A stretch of 64,000 nt of DNA from Oliverpabstia intestinalis (GTDB taxonomy: Bacteria > Bacillota > Clostridia > Lachnospirales > Lachnospiraceae). Positions within the stretch are counted from its first letter, which is position 1, and every line of letters starts with the position of its first letter. Positions 34,852-43,200 of the stretch are shown piece by piece. The notes under the pieces were generated by a model, which saw nothing but the letters and a program-made list of their open reading frames with translations, was not told the DNA's origin and searched no databases. Location of the stretch: NCBI RefSeq assembly GCF_009696065.1, contig NZ_VUMS01000008.1, forward strand, positions 58,494 to 122,493. The letters run 5' to 3'. Position numbers and translations under genes: made by a program.

Positions 34852-35713
34852 TTATTCTGCTTTTATCTCATCCGTCTCGATAATAAAACGGACATTTCCG
34901 CTTGCTCCCTCGCAGATACCACCATAATTGTCGTATCTGCCATCTGCTTTCTTCAGTGCACGGATCCGGTTTGCCAGGCTTGTCAGGTCTGTACCCGTCA
35001 GGTCGCTGAGCTCCTGAATTCCGTCCTCGTCAAATTTGACCAGTCCCTGATGCAGGCTATCCATGCCTGAGATCATCGTATCCAAACCACCGATCAGGGC
35101 AGTTCCTGTGGAAGAAAGTTGTCCGCTTCCCTGATGCAGTGCTGCGGATCCCTGATACAGCTGCCGGATTCCTTCTCCAAACGCTGCCATACCGGCTTCT
35201 AACTGACTGCTGCTTTCCTGTAACTGTACTGTTCCGGTCTGCAATGCGGTAAGTCCGGTCTGTAATTCCTGCAGCGATTCGGCAGCAGTCTTGGATACCG
35301 TACCGAGCGTGGTGCCGTAACCTGCCAGAATAGAGTCCGAGGGTATGTAACAGTTCGTTCACATCCAGCGGTTTGTCGCTCAGATAGGCACCCACTTCGA
35401 TGTTTTCCCGTACGGTCAGATTCGGGATCAGATTATACATCTGGAAAATATAGCCAAGATGCTTTCTCCGGTAAATAGTCAGTCGTTTTTCCTTCATATC
35501 TGCCATCCGCTCGCCGTGGATCACGATTTCTCCATCATCCGCCCTGTCGATGCCGCCGATGATATTTAACAATGTTGATTTTCCGGATCCCGACGGTCCA
35601 AGGAGAATACAAAACTCTCCCTGTTCGACCGCAAGATCGATTCCCTTTAATACTTCTACTTTACTCTCGCCCTGTCCAAAGGACTTCTTAATTTGTTGTA
35701 ATGTAAGAAACAT
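34852..35713 (-). pseudogene. Deletion fusion: ABC ATPase N-terminus joined out of frame to a membrane protein tail
   Basis: From 35713 down to about 35340 an ABC ATPase of the LolD/MacB type is normal (Walker A GPSGSGKSTLLNIIGG; Q-loop YIFQMYNLIPNLTVREN) and stops making sense after D-V-N-E-L-L-H-T-L, before the signature motif. From about 35335 down, a different frame reads L-A-G-Y-G-T-T-L-G-T-V-S-K, then Q/G/L repeats (LQTGTVQLQESSSQLEAG) and ends F-I-I-E-T-D-E-I-K-A-E. That resembles the extracytoplasmic region of large FtsX-like or MMPL/RND-like permeases. A single deletion removing the end of the ATPase and most of the permease explains it. Non-functional as a transporter. Confidence 0.85.
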
Positions 35714-35940
35714 AAACTTCCTCCGGTTTTCTTCCCCATTTTCTGATTGCTTTCGGCTGCAGCTCTCTCCTTCTGAAAAATACCGCAGCCGTATTCACAT
35801 TTTTGTGATTCGTTTCAACTGTTTTCACGCAGATGCGGCTGTTTATAATTAGTTTCTTCTAACCATTTTACCACTATTTGTTCTTCTTTTGGTTTTTACT
35901 AATGATAATTTTTCTCATTTATACCATTCCTTCTGTCTTT
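35714..35940. other. Upstream region of the ABC remnant with a Fur-box-like site
   Basis: TGATAATTTTTCTCA at 35903-35917 matches the 7-1-7 Fur pattern (TGATAAT-N-ATTATCA) perfectly in one arm and 5 of 7 in the other. No gene in this stretch. Confidence 0.4.
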
Positions 35941-36723
35941 CTATCCGAGTGCCACATCCAGAATCATCATCAGGCAGAATCCCACCCCGAAAAACAGCGT
36001 TCCGATATTCGAATGTTCCCCCGCAGACATCTCCGGGATCAGTTCTTCCACAACCACATAGATCATCGCCCCTGCCGCAAAGCTGAGCAGATAAGGCAGG
36101 GCCGGAACGATCAGCCCTGCTGCCAGGATCGTAACCGCGGCACCGATCGGCTCCACGATACCGGACAGCGTTCCTCCAAGAAAAGCTTTTGACTTTTTCA
36201 TCCCCTGTGCCCGAAGCGGCATGGAAATAATCGCTCCTTCCGGAAAGTTCTGGATTGCGATACCGATGGAAAGTGCCAGTGCTCCCATGGCTGTAATTTT
36301 CGTGTTACCGGTCAGATAACCGGCATAAACCACACCGACCGCCATTCCCTCTGGGATGTTGTGTAAGGTTACCGCCAACACCAGCATCGTCGTCCTCGCC
36401 AGCCTGCTCTTCGGTCCTTCCGCCTTTTCACTGTTACGGTGCAGATGAGGAATGATATGATCCAGAGCCAGTAAAAATAAATTTCCGATCCAAAAGCCCA
36501 CCACAGCCGGGATGAATGCCAGTCGTCCCATCCCTTCGGACTGATCCATCGCCGGAATCAGAAGACTCCATACCGAAGCCGCCACCATCACCCCCGCCGC
36601 AAAGCCGGTCAGTGCCCGCTGTACCAGATCGCTCAGCTCTTTTTTCATAAAAAATACCCCCGCCGCTCCCAGTGTTGTTCCTACAAAAGGAATCAAAATT
36701 CCACCAATTACCTCTATATTCAT
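35941..36723 (-). CDS. ZIP family metal transporter (GufA type)
   Basis: 260 residues with about eight TM helices. The metal-binding helices carry HNIPEGMAVGV (TM4, residues 121-131) and QNFPEGAIISMPL (TM5), the ZIP signature pair; a His-rich HIIPHLHRN loop follows TM3. It imports divalent metals (zinc, iron or manganese). Start ATG follows GAGAGGAGAAGC. The promoter overlaps a perfect 18-base palindrome shared with the DUF2325 operon, arguing for an iron or manganese-type regulator. Single gene. Confidence 0.92.
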   Translation of the reverse strand: MNIEVIGGILIPFVGTTLGAAGVFFMKKELSDLVQRALTGFAAGVMVAASVWSLLIPAMDQSEGMGRLAFIPAVVGFWIGNLFLLALDHIIPHLHRNSEKAEGPKSRLARTTMLVLAVTLHNIPEGMAVGVVYAGYLTGNTKITAMGALALSIGIAIQNFPEGAIISMPLRAQGMKKSKAFLGGTLSGIVEPIGAAVTILAAGLIVPALPYLLSFAAGAMIYVVVEELIPEMSAGEHSNIGTLFFGVGFCLMMILDVALG

Positions 36724-36744
36724 ATAAGCTTCTCCTCTCTTTTA

Positions 36745-36762
36745 AGTTAGTTTATACTAACT
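36745..36762 (-). promoter_or_regulatory. Operator of the ZIP gene
   Basis: AGTTAGTATAAACTAACT on the minus strand, arms AGTTAGT/ACTAACT perfect around four bases. It covers the -10 element TAAACT. Confidence 0.75.
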
Positions 36763-36777
36763 CATTTGTTTTTTCAA
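36749..36777 (-). promoter_or_regulatory. ZIP gene promoter
   Basis: Minus strand -35 TTGAAA, 17-base spacer, -10 TAAACT, the same geometry relative to the operator as in the DUF2325 operon. Confidence 0.65.
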
Positions 36778-36941
36778 TTTTTTTCTGCTTTAACGATAAT
36801 CTTTCGCAATGTATGGAGGACAGAACCGACACCGCTGGTTTATTCTATGTATCTTCTGCTTCTCTTGCCATCCTTTTTCCAATATCAGATATATCATGCC
36901 CTCGTAAAGCAAAACCGTTCCTTCGGACCAATGATTGATAT

Positions 36942-36998
36942 GCAAAACAATCCCCGTAACATGGAAGTTCTTTTCCCATGTTACGGAGGGTTTTGTTT
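36942..36998 (-). terminator. Terminator of the P-type ATPase gene
   Basis: Long stem CAAAACCCTCCGTAACATGGGAA / TTCCATGTTACGGGG.TTGTTTTG on the minus strand with a 4-5 base loop; 20 bases after the stop. Confidence 0.85.
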
Positions 36999-37017
36999 TT
37001 CCTCTGGCTATTCTTTT

Positions 37018-38892
37018 TTACATCTCATATTTTTTCACAAACAGTGCCCGAATCGCATTCACCACTGCGATGACCATAACGCCCACATCTGCGAAGATCG
37101 CCATCCACATATTGGCAATGCCCAGGGCACCAAGCAGCAGACAGATCAGTTTGATACCGATGGCGAAATAAATATTTTCATATACAATATGCATACATTT
37201 TCTTGCAATATGGATCGCTGTGGCAATCTTTAACGGATCATCATCCATCAGTACGATATCGGCCGCCTCAATCGCGGCATCGGATCCCATGGCACCCATG
37301 GCAATTCCGATATCGGCTCTGGAAAGTACAGGTGCATCGTTGATTCCATCACCGACGAATGCCAGTTTTTCTTTTTCTGTCTTTCTGTCCAACAGTTCTT
37401 CTACTTTGCTTACTTTATCTCCCGGAAGCAGCTCGCTGTAAACCTCCTGAATTCCCAGATCCTTTGCCACATAATCTGCCACATTTTTCCGGTCACCTGT
37501 CAGCATGATGGTCTTTTTTACACCACATTTTTTCAGCTCTTTAATCGCCTGTTTTGCGTGGGGTTTCACCGTATCGGAAATCAGAATATGTCCTGCGTAT
37601 CTGCCGTTCACAGCCATATGCACAACTGTTCCTACATGACTGCAGGATCTGTATGCAATTCCCAGTTTTTCCATCAGTTTTTCATTTCCTGCTGCCACAG
37701 CAATGCCGTCTACTTTCGCAGTAACACCGTTGCCACTGATTTCTTCAATCTCTGTGACACGACTTCTGTCAATATTTTTTCCATAGGCTTTCTGCAGACT
37801 CTTGCTGATCGGATGAGAAGAAGAACACTCTGCAAGGGCTGCGTATTCCAGAAGTTTTGCATCTTCCAGCTCATTATGGTGTACTCCGCTTACTTCAAAC
37901 ACACCCTGTGTCATCGTACCGGTTTTATCAAATACCACATATTTTGTCTGAGACAAAGTCTCCAGATAGTTCGACCCCTTAACCAGAACACCTGCTTTAC
38001 TTGCACCACCGATGCCCGCAAAAAAACTTAACGGAATACTGATGACCAGCGCACATGGACAACTGATAACCAGGAAAGTCAGTGCACGGTAGATCCAGTC
38101 GCCCCATTCCGGTGACAGTCCCATGAAAAGTATACGAACCAGCGGAGGCAATACAGCCAGCGCCACCGCACCGTAGCATACCGCCGGAGTATAGTATTTT
38201 GCAAATTTTGAAATAAAATTCTCTGATTTTGATTTCTGAGAACTTGCATTTTCTACCAGATCAAGAATCCTGGATACCGTAGATTCTCCGAATTCCTTTG
38301 TAGTCCGAATCTTTAACACACCAGTCATATTGATACATCCGCTGATGATCTCATCCCCGCAGTGCACATCCTGCGGTACACTCTCTCCGGTCAGTGCACT
38401 TGTATTCAGTGTGGAAGCTCCTTCTGCCACGATACCGTCAATCGGCACTTTTTCTCCCGGCTGTACCACGATGACAGAGCCGATCTCCACTTCATCAGGA
38501 TCCACCTGCTCCAGTTTTCCATCCTGTTCAATATTTGCATAATCCGGGCGGATATCCATCAGCTCGCTGATATTTCTGCGGCTCTTTCCGACCGCATAAC
38601 TCTGGAACAATTCACCGATCTGATAAAACAGCATAACTGCTACGCCTTCTTTGTAATCCCCAAGGAGAATCGCACCGATTGTTGCTACCGCCATCAGAAA
38701 ATTCTCATCAAACATCTGTCGGTTTAAAATACCTTTTCCCGCTTTTTTCAGGATATCGTATCCAATGACCAGATATGGGATCATAAACAATACGAATTTT
38801 ACATATCCTTTCATCGGAATCAGAGAAAACGCAACAACCAGTACTGCAGCTATCACAATACGGATCAGCATCTTTTTCTGCTTCTTATTCAT
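37018..38892 (-). CDS. Heavy-metal P-type ATPase (Zn/Cd/Pb exporter type) without HMA domain
   Basis: Predicted 624 residues, ATG at 38892 (MNKKQKKMLIRIVIA) after GGAGGC. Features in order: TM helices, actuator TGES (LTGESVPQD), TM6 metal site CPC (VISCPCALVIS), phosphorylation DKTGTMT, HP motif (SSHPISKSL), GDRKN and GDGINDAPVL. Late TM helices carry GIKLICLLLG and FADVGVMVIAV: the Lys/Asp pair typical of PIB-2 (ZntA/CadA) zinc-cadmium-lead exporters. No N-terminal heavy-metal domain is present; a separate HMA protein is encoded just upstream. Likely exports excess zinc or toxic metals. Confidence 0.93.
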   Translation of the reverse strand: MNKKQKKMLIRIVIAAVLVVAFSLIPMKGYVKFVLFMIPYLVIGYDILKKAGKGILNRQMFDENFLMAVATIGAILLGDYKEGVAVMLFYQIGELFQSYAVGKSRRNISELMDIRPDYANIEQDGKLEQVDPDEVEIGSVIVVQPGEKVPIDGIVAEGASTLNTSALTGESVPQDVHCGDEIISGCINMTGVLKIRTTKEFGESTVSRILDLVENASSQKSKSENFISKFAKYYTPAVCYGAVALAVLPPLVRILFMGLSPEWGDWIYRALTFLVISCPCALVISIPLSFFAGIGGASKAGVLVKGSNYLETLSQTKYVVFDKTGTMTQGVFEVSGVHHNELEDAKLLEYAALAECSSSHPISKSLQKAYGKNIDRSRVTEIEEISGNGVTAKVDGIAVAAGNEKLMEKLGIAYRSCSHVGTVVHMAVNGRYAGHILISDTVKPHAKQAIKELKKCGVKKTIMLTGDRKNVADYVAKDLGIQEVYSELLPGDKVSKVEELLDRKTEKEKLAFVGDGINDAPVLSRADIGIAMGAMGSDAAIEAADIVLMDDDPLKIATAIHIARKCMHIVYENIYFAIGIKLICLLLGALGIANMWMAIFADVGVMVIAVVNAIRALFVKKYEM

Positions 38893-38945
38893 ACTAAAGC
38901 CTCCTTTATTCATTCAATGCGGTTACTGTTCACCGGGTAAAAAAT

Positions 38946-38994
38946 ACAGCGTAAAGAAACAACTTCGCTTTCCCGGGCAGTTTCTTTACGCTGT
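38946..38994 (-). terminator. Hairpin between HMA and P-ATPase genes
   Basis: ACAGCGTAAAGAAAC / GTTTCTTTACGCTGT stem, then ATTTTTTA on the minus strand. A partial terminator would make more HMA protein than ATPase. Confidence 0.8.
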
Positions 38995-39003
38995 CATGAT
39001 ATC

Positions 39004-39222
39004 TTACAGATAAATCTCGCAGTCATCTTCTACTTTCTTGCAGTTTTTCAGTACATCCTGCATAACAGCTTTCGGATCCTGTCCTTCTTCAAATTCTACA
39101 CTCATCTTCAGTGTCATAAAGTTTACATTTGCATTCTTTACACCTGCTGTGTTCTTTGCTGCTTCTTCCATCTTATTTGCACAGTTTGCGCAGTCTACTT
39201 CGATTTTATAGGTTTTTTTCAT
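39004..39222 (-). CDS. Stand-alone HMA metal-binding protein
   Basis: 72 residues forming one heavy-metal-associated domain (ferredoxin-like fold). The metal site is C-A-N-C (VDCANCANKM, Cys 11 and Cys 14) in place of the GMTCxxC of copper chaperones, with no Met, and an acidic/Cys tail (NCKKVEDDCEIYL). It probably passes metal to, or senses metal for, the P-type ATPase encoded next, which lacks its own HMA domain. Promoter and ArsR/SmtB-type operator lie upstream. Confidence 0.9.
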   Translation of the reverse strand: MKKTYKIEVDCANCANKMEEAAKNTAGVKNANVNFMTLKMSVEFEEGQDPKAVMQDVLKNCKKVEDDCEIYL

Positions 39223-39268
39223 ATTATTTACCTTTTCCTTTCTTTTCTACTTTTGTTTTTAATGTTAT

Positions 39269-39288
39269 ATATGAGCATTTGTTCATAT
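39269..39288 (-). promoter_or_regulatory. ArsR/SmtB-type operator
   Basis: ATATGAACAAATGCTCATAT on the minus strand: arms ATATGA.CA/TG.TCATAT, close to the known SmtB/CzrA/CadC operator pattern. It starts about 10 bases after the -10. No ArsR gene is visible in the window. Confidence 0.78.
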
Positions 39289-39298
39289 GTTTGATTTT

Positions 39299-39326
39299 AT
39301 TATAGCATCGATTTTCTATTTGTCAA
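39299..39326 (-). promoter_or_regulatory. Promoter of the HMA/P-ATPase unit
   Basis: Minus strand TTGACA, 16-base spacer, TATAAT. Confidence 0.88.
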
Positions 39327-39355
39327 CTGTTTTTCCGATAGGATGCTTGTTCTTT

Positions 39356-39901
39356 TTATTTTACAATCTTCAACAGTAGTTCTGTTTCTTTTCTCTTCGG
39401 AGCCTCCGGCACTTCTTCCGGATAGCCGAGTGCGATCAGTGCGGATACCGATTCTGTCTCCGGGATCTGCAGAGCTTCTTTTACTTTTGCTTCTTCAAAG
39501 ATTCCCATGATCACAGTTCCCAGACCTTTTTCCCAGGCAGCCAGACAGAAAGCTTCGCCCGCCAGCCCTGCATCGTAGGACTGCCAGTGTGTGCCCTTGG
39601 AGGTGGAAAAAGAACCATCTCTTTCATATCCGGACCGCTCATTGACTGTTGTCTCCACGATCAGCACCGGAGCCTGACCGATGATCCGCTGATTACCGGC
39701 AAATCCCATCACGCAGGTATCGGCGATCTCCTGCTTTTTCGCCTGGTTTATTATCGCGATGTAGTGGGCTGTCTGTGTATTTTTCCAGCTTGGTGCGTAG
39801 GCTGCTACGCTAACAATCGCACGAATCTCCTCCTCGCTTACTGCCTGGTCTGTGAATTTTCTGGTGCTTCTTCTCTCTTTAATGCCTTTTATTAATTCCA
39901 T
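39356..39901 (-). CDS. Nitroreductase family protein
   Basis: 181 residues, FMN-dependent nitroreductase fold. The N-terminal ERRSTRKFTDQAVSEEEI motif binds the FMN phosphate, with APSWKNTQTAHYIAI and, later, GLAGEAFCLAAWEKGLGTVIMGIF for the isoalloxazine site. Reduces quinones, flavins or nitro compounds with NAD(P)H. Start ATG follows AGGAGGAGCAGGAA. It lies downstream of the purC terminator and upstream of nothing in the same unit, so it is probably monocistronic. Physiological substrate unknown. Confidence 0.9.
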   Translation of the reverse strand: MELIKGIKERRSTRKFTDQAVSEEEIRAIVSVAAYAPSWKNTQTAHYIAIINQAKKQEIADTCVMGFAGNQRIIGQAPVLIVETTVNERSGYERDGSFSTSKGTHWQSYDAGLAGEAFCLAAWEKGLGTVIMGIFEEAKVKEALQIPETESVSALIALGYPEEVPEAPKRKETELLLKIVK

Positions 39902-39935
39902 TTCCTGCTCCTCCTGTTCCGTACAATAAAGCAGA

Positions 39936-39980
39936 AAAATCGGAGAACAGCTCTTTGTAAAGAGACATTCTCCGGTTCTT
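39936..39980 (-). terminator. Terminator of purC
   Basis: CGGAGAATGTCTCTTTACAAAGAGCTGTTCTCCG on the minus strand, outer and inner stems, then ATTTTTC. Confidence 0.82.
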
Positions 39981-40063
39981 CGTATGTTTTTTATTATTTT
40001 TACATTATTTTATTCAGATTGTCAATCGTTTTCACAATGACACACCATATCTCATACTCTGAA

Positions 40064-40939
40064 TTATTCCCCAAGCTTTTTACCGGTCAGCATCTCGTAA
40101 CCCTGCAGGTATTTGTTGATGGTCTTGTCCACGATTTCCTGTGGCAGTGTCCAGTTGTTATCCGGGTTTGCTTTCAGCCAGTCACGGGCAAACTGTTTGT
40201 CGAAAGAAGGCTGGCCATGTCCTGCTTCATATCCTTCCGCCGGCCAGAAACGGGAACTATCCGGTGTAAGCATCTCATCACCGATCACCATGTTTCCTTC
40301 TGCATCCAGTCCAAACTCGAACTTGGTATCTGCGATGATGATTCCTTTACTCAATGCATACTCTGCACATTTTTTATACAGCGCGATGGTGTTGTCACGA
40401 AGTTTTTCAGCCAGTTCCTGTCCTCTTCCCGGGAAGTATTTTTCCAGATGAGTTACGCTCTGTTCAAAAGAAATATTCTCATCGTGATCACCGATCTCTG
40501 CTTTGGTAGACGGGGTGTAAATAGGCTCCGGCAGTTTATCGGATTCTTTCAGTCCTTCCGGAAGTTCAATGCCACAGACTTTTCCGGTTTTCTTATAGCT
40601 CTCCCAGCCACTTCCTGTGATATATCCGCGAACGATGCACTCGATTGGCAGCATCTCCAGTTTCCGGCACATCATACTGTTACCGTTGAACTTTTCCTGC
40701 TGGAAGAATTCCGGCATATCTTTCACATCTACAGAAATCATGTGATTAGGAATGATATCCTCTGTCATGTCAAACCAGAACTTGGACATCTGTGTCAGGA
40801 CAGCTCCTTTTTTGGTCACTTCATTGTTCAGAATCACATCAAAACAGCTGATACGATCTGTAGCTACCATGATCAGGCTGTCACCGTTATCATAAATCTC
40901 ACGTACTTTTCCTTCTTTAATAGGTTTCATTTCCTGCAT
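40064..40939 (-). CDS. purC: Phosphoribosylaminoimidazole-succinocarboxamide synthase
   Basis: Predicted 291 residues, starting at ATG 40939 (MQEMKPIKEGKVREIYDNGD) after GAGGTG. SAICAR synthase motifs: KEGKVREIYD, VATDRISCFDVILNNEV, ECIVRGYITGSGWESY, and IADTKFEFG with DEMLTPDSSRFWP near residues 205-228. It joins CAIR and aspartate in purine synthesis. The length matches the longer (about 290-residue) PurC class, not the 235-residue Bacillus form. No other pur gene is adjacent. Confidence 0.96.
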   Translation of the reverse strand: MQEMKPIKEGKVREIYDNGDSLIMVATDRISCFDVILNNEVTKKGAVLTQMSKFWFDMTEDIIPNHMISVDVKDMPEFFQQEKFNGNSMMCRKLEMLPIECIVRGYITGSGWESYKKTGKVCGIELPEGLKESDKLPEPIYTPSTKAEIGDHDENISFEQSVTHLEKYFPGRGQELAEKLRDNTIALYKKCAEYALSKGIIIADTKFEFGLDAEGNMVIGDEMLTPDSSRFWPAEGYEAGHGQPSFDKQFARDWLKANPDNNWTLPQEIVDKTINKYLQGYEMLTGKKLGE

Positions 40940-40998
40940 TTTACACACCTCATCCTTTTTTTCTTAGACAATGTCTGATGTATTTTCAGTACAGGAAA

Positions 40999-41028
40999 AG
41001 GCTACCACTATCTGAGGGTTATTGTCAA
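40999..41028 (-). promoter_or_regulatory. Candidate purC promoter
   Basis: Minus strand TTGACA, 18-base spacer, TAGCCT. No purine riboswitch is recognisable in the short leader. Confidence 0.6.
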
Positions 41029-41296
41029 GACTTTGTCCGGTTTTCACTTATAGTTTTAAACGCAGCCAACTAATAAGTAATACTTATAATTTGATATTCT
41101 TTATTAAGCACTGTTACTAAATCATGATTCGCACCTTCGGTGCTTGACGCTGCTTTCGCATCTATCATGATCGCCATTCGCCGCTCCCGATGAACAAACT
41201 TCGTTTGTTCCCGCTCGCTAACGCTCATTATATCATAAAAATATTGCATCATAACTTAAGTGAGCCATACGCTTACGCATACGGCTCTTCTATCTC
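41029..41296. other. Gene-free stretch between purC and the EAL gene
   Basis: Contains short stems (GCACCTTCGGTGC; AACAAACTTCGTTTGTT) and, at 41261-41287, the hairpin GAGCCATACGC-TTAC-GCATACGGCTC just past the EAL stop, which may end that transcript although it lacks a T run. A 60-codon open frame on the minus strand is made of these repeats and is not credible as a gene. Confidence 0.5.
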
Positions 41297-42942
41297 TTAT
41301 TTACCTTCTTCCAGAAGCTGCAAAAACTCTGCTTCCGGCATCGGTTTATAGTAATAATATCCCTGAATATAATCACATCCGTTCGCCCGCAGGAATGCTG
41401 CCTGTTCTTCGGTCTCTGCACCTTCCGCTACCAGTCGAATCCCCAGCTTATGTGCCATATCGATAATTGCCCGCAGGATACTCTCTGACTTTTTATTAAC
41501 TCCGATATTTCGTACAAAACTGATATCCATCTTCAGGATATCAAAATCATAATCCTGCAACATTCCAAAAGACGAATATCCGTTTCCGAAGTCATCCAGC
41601 AGGATCTCTGCACCGTTTTCTTTCAGATGCATCAGCATACGGGTGTGATTCTCGCCTATTGCTGCCAGAGAAGTCTCAGTAATTTCAAAGCGGATCTTCT
41701 GTTCATTCTGATTGTTTTTTTTCAGTCCCCGCACGATCCATTCCAGCATATTTTCATCGTAGAAGTCCATCCAGGAAAGATTGACGGATACAGGTACAAA
41801 CCGTTTCTTTTCTGCTCTTCGCTGATCCAGACAGCCTGTCACTTTCTCAATCATATAGCGATCCAGTTCGGAGATATAGCCTCCCTTTTCCAGTGCCGGA
41901 ATAAACTGTCCGGGAGAAATAAATCCTTTCTGCTCATGAAACCAGCGCACCAGGGCCTCCGCCGATACGATTTTTCCGGTTTTCGCATCCACGACCGGCT
42001 GATAAAACACCTGAAATTCCTGTTTTTCAATCCCCTCTTCGAATTCCGAACAGATTTCCATCTCATCCACATAGGTATCTTTCATATCGCTTTTAAAAAT
42101 AGCATAGGGTTTCAGATACTCATCTGTGATATATCCCTTTGCAAGTTTTGCTCTGTCTATCATACCGGTGACCGACACATCATTTTCCTGGATATAATAA
42201 ATACCACAGGTACTGTAAATATGCATCTTTCTTTTCCGTAATTGAAATTACAAAATTCTGTCAGATAGTCATAATCCAAATTCCTTGCTTCGATCAGACA
42301 CGCAAAATGATCCGATTCAATCCTCGAAGTATCAATGGGAGCAAATCTTGAATATATGATCCTCTGGTAAAACCAGCACAGTAATTTATCTCCACCACCT
42401 ACGCCGAGAAGTTCATTGACTGCCTTAAAATTTTTAATATTAAAAAACAGAAGCACATAATCTGTTTTTGCAGGCATCTCTTTTAATGATCTTGACACCC
42501 GGCGGATAAACTCCTTTCTGTTATCTCCCCCCGTTACCTGATCAATATAATCTCGTTCAAAAAGTGCGATCGTGTTCCGCACTCTGGTGTTAACAATCCT
42601 TGCATCAAAAGGTCTGCTGAAATAATCACTGACCCCCATTTCATAAGCGTGCCCAATATATTCATTGGATGTCTCTGCAGATATAATAATAACCGGAAGT
42701 TCTTTCAGCCAGTTACGCTGCTGCATCACCTGCAGCACGCCGAATCCATCCAGTTCCGGCATGGTAATATCCAGAAGTACGATAGAGAAACTATAAAGTC
42801 CTTCCTCCATGATTGCTATGGCTTTTTTCCCATCTTCCGCTTCCACAATATCATATTCATCTTCCAATATTCCGGTCAGAATCTCACGATTCATCTCGGA
42901 ATCATCCATGATCAGAATACGTCTTTTTCTCGTCTGTTTCAT
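41297..42942 (-). pseudogene. Response regulator-GGDEF(degenerate)-EAL gene split by a frameshift
   Basis: From 42942: a receiver domain (phospho-acceptor D58 in IVLLDITMP; acidic DD at 13-14), then a GGDEF-like domain (FKAVNELLGVGGGDKLL) whose active-site loop reads R-I-E-S-D-H-F instead of R-x-G-G-D-E-F, so no cyclase activity is expected. Coding then breaks at about 42225-42235 (GGAAAAGAAAGATG): a one-base loss would be repaired to continue H-I-Y-S-T-C-G-I-Y-Y-I. The second frame carries the end of GGDEF and a full EAL domain: EALVRW, FEITETS, DDFGNGYSS, LKMDISFVRN and EGAETEEQ, all consistent with an active c-di-GMP phosphodiesterase. The EAL half has its own ATG (42226) and might still be made. 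Confidence 0.85.
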
Positions 42943-43149
42943 TTATGTGTTCTCCAAACAAATGTTAACAGCCACTTCCCTGCTGCTTCTTTCGTTAGTA
43001 TACCGATTATATTATACTCTATTTTCGATGCAGTGTTTATTATTTCTCTTTATTTCTGCCCACAGGATGTTGCTGTCGTTACTGTTCACTGGCGCATCCT
43101 CGCGAGGCATTTTTCACTTTACAGGAAAGCAATTTCCCGTAAAACAAAA
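42943..43149. other. Gene-free stretch with dispersed repeat copies
   Basis: CGTTACTGTTCACT at 43077-43090 is a half-copy of the palindrome family; CCTCGCG...ACAGGAAAGCAAT at about 43096-43150 matches the element at 17092-17150. No credible gene on either strand apart from antisense frames of neighbours. Confidence 0.5.
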
Positions 43150-43179
43150 AAAGCCGGAGAACTGCGGAACAGTTCTCCA
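43150..43179 (-). terminator. Terminator of pnp
   Basis: GGAGAACTGTTCCGCAGTTCTCC with CTTTTTTTG on the minus strand, about 20 bases after the stop. Confidence 0.92.
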
Positions 43180-43200
43180 ACCTCTCATTTTCTGTTTATT

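Noticed and set aside
41070..41252. 60-codon minus-strand open frame between purC and the EAL gene
   Set aside because: Consists of hairpin-rich intergenic sequence with no ribosome site or recognisable domain.
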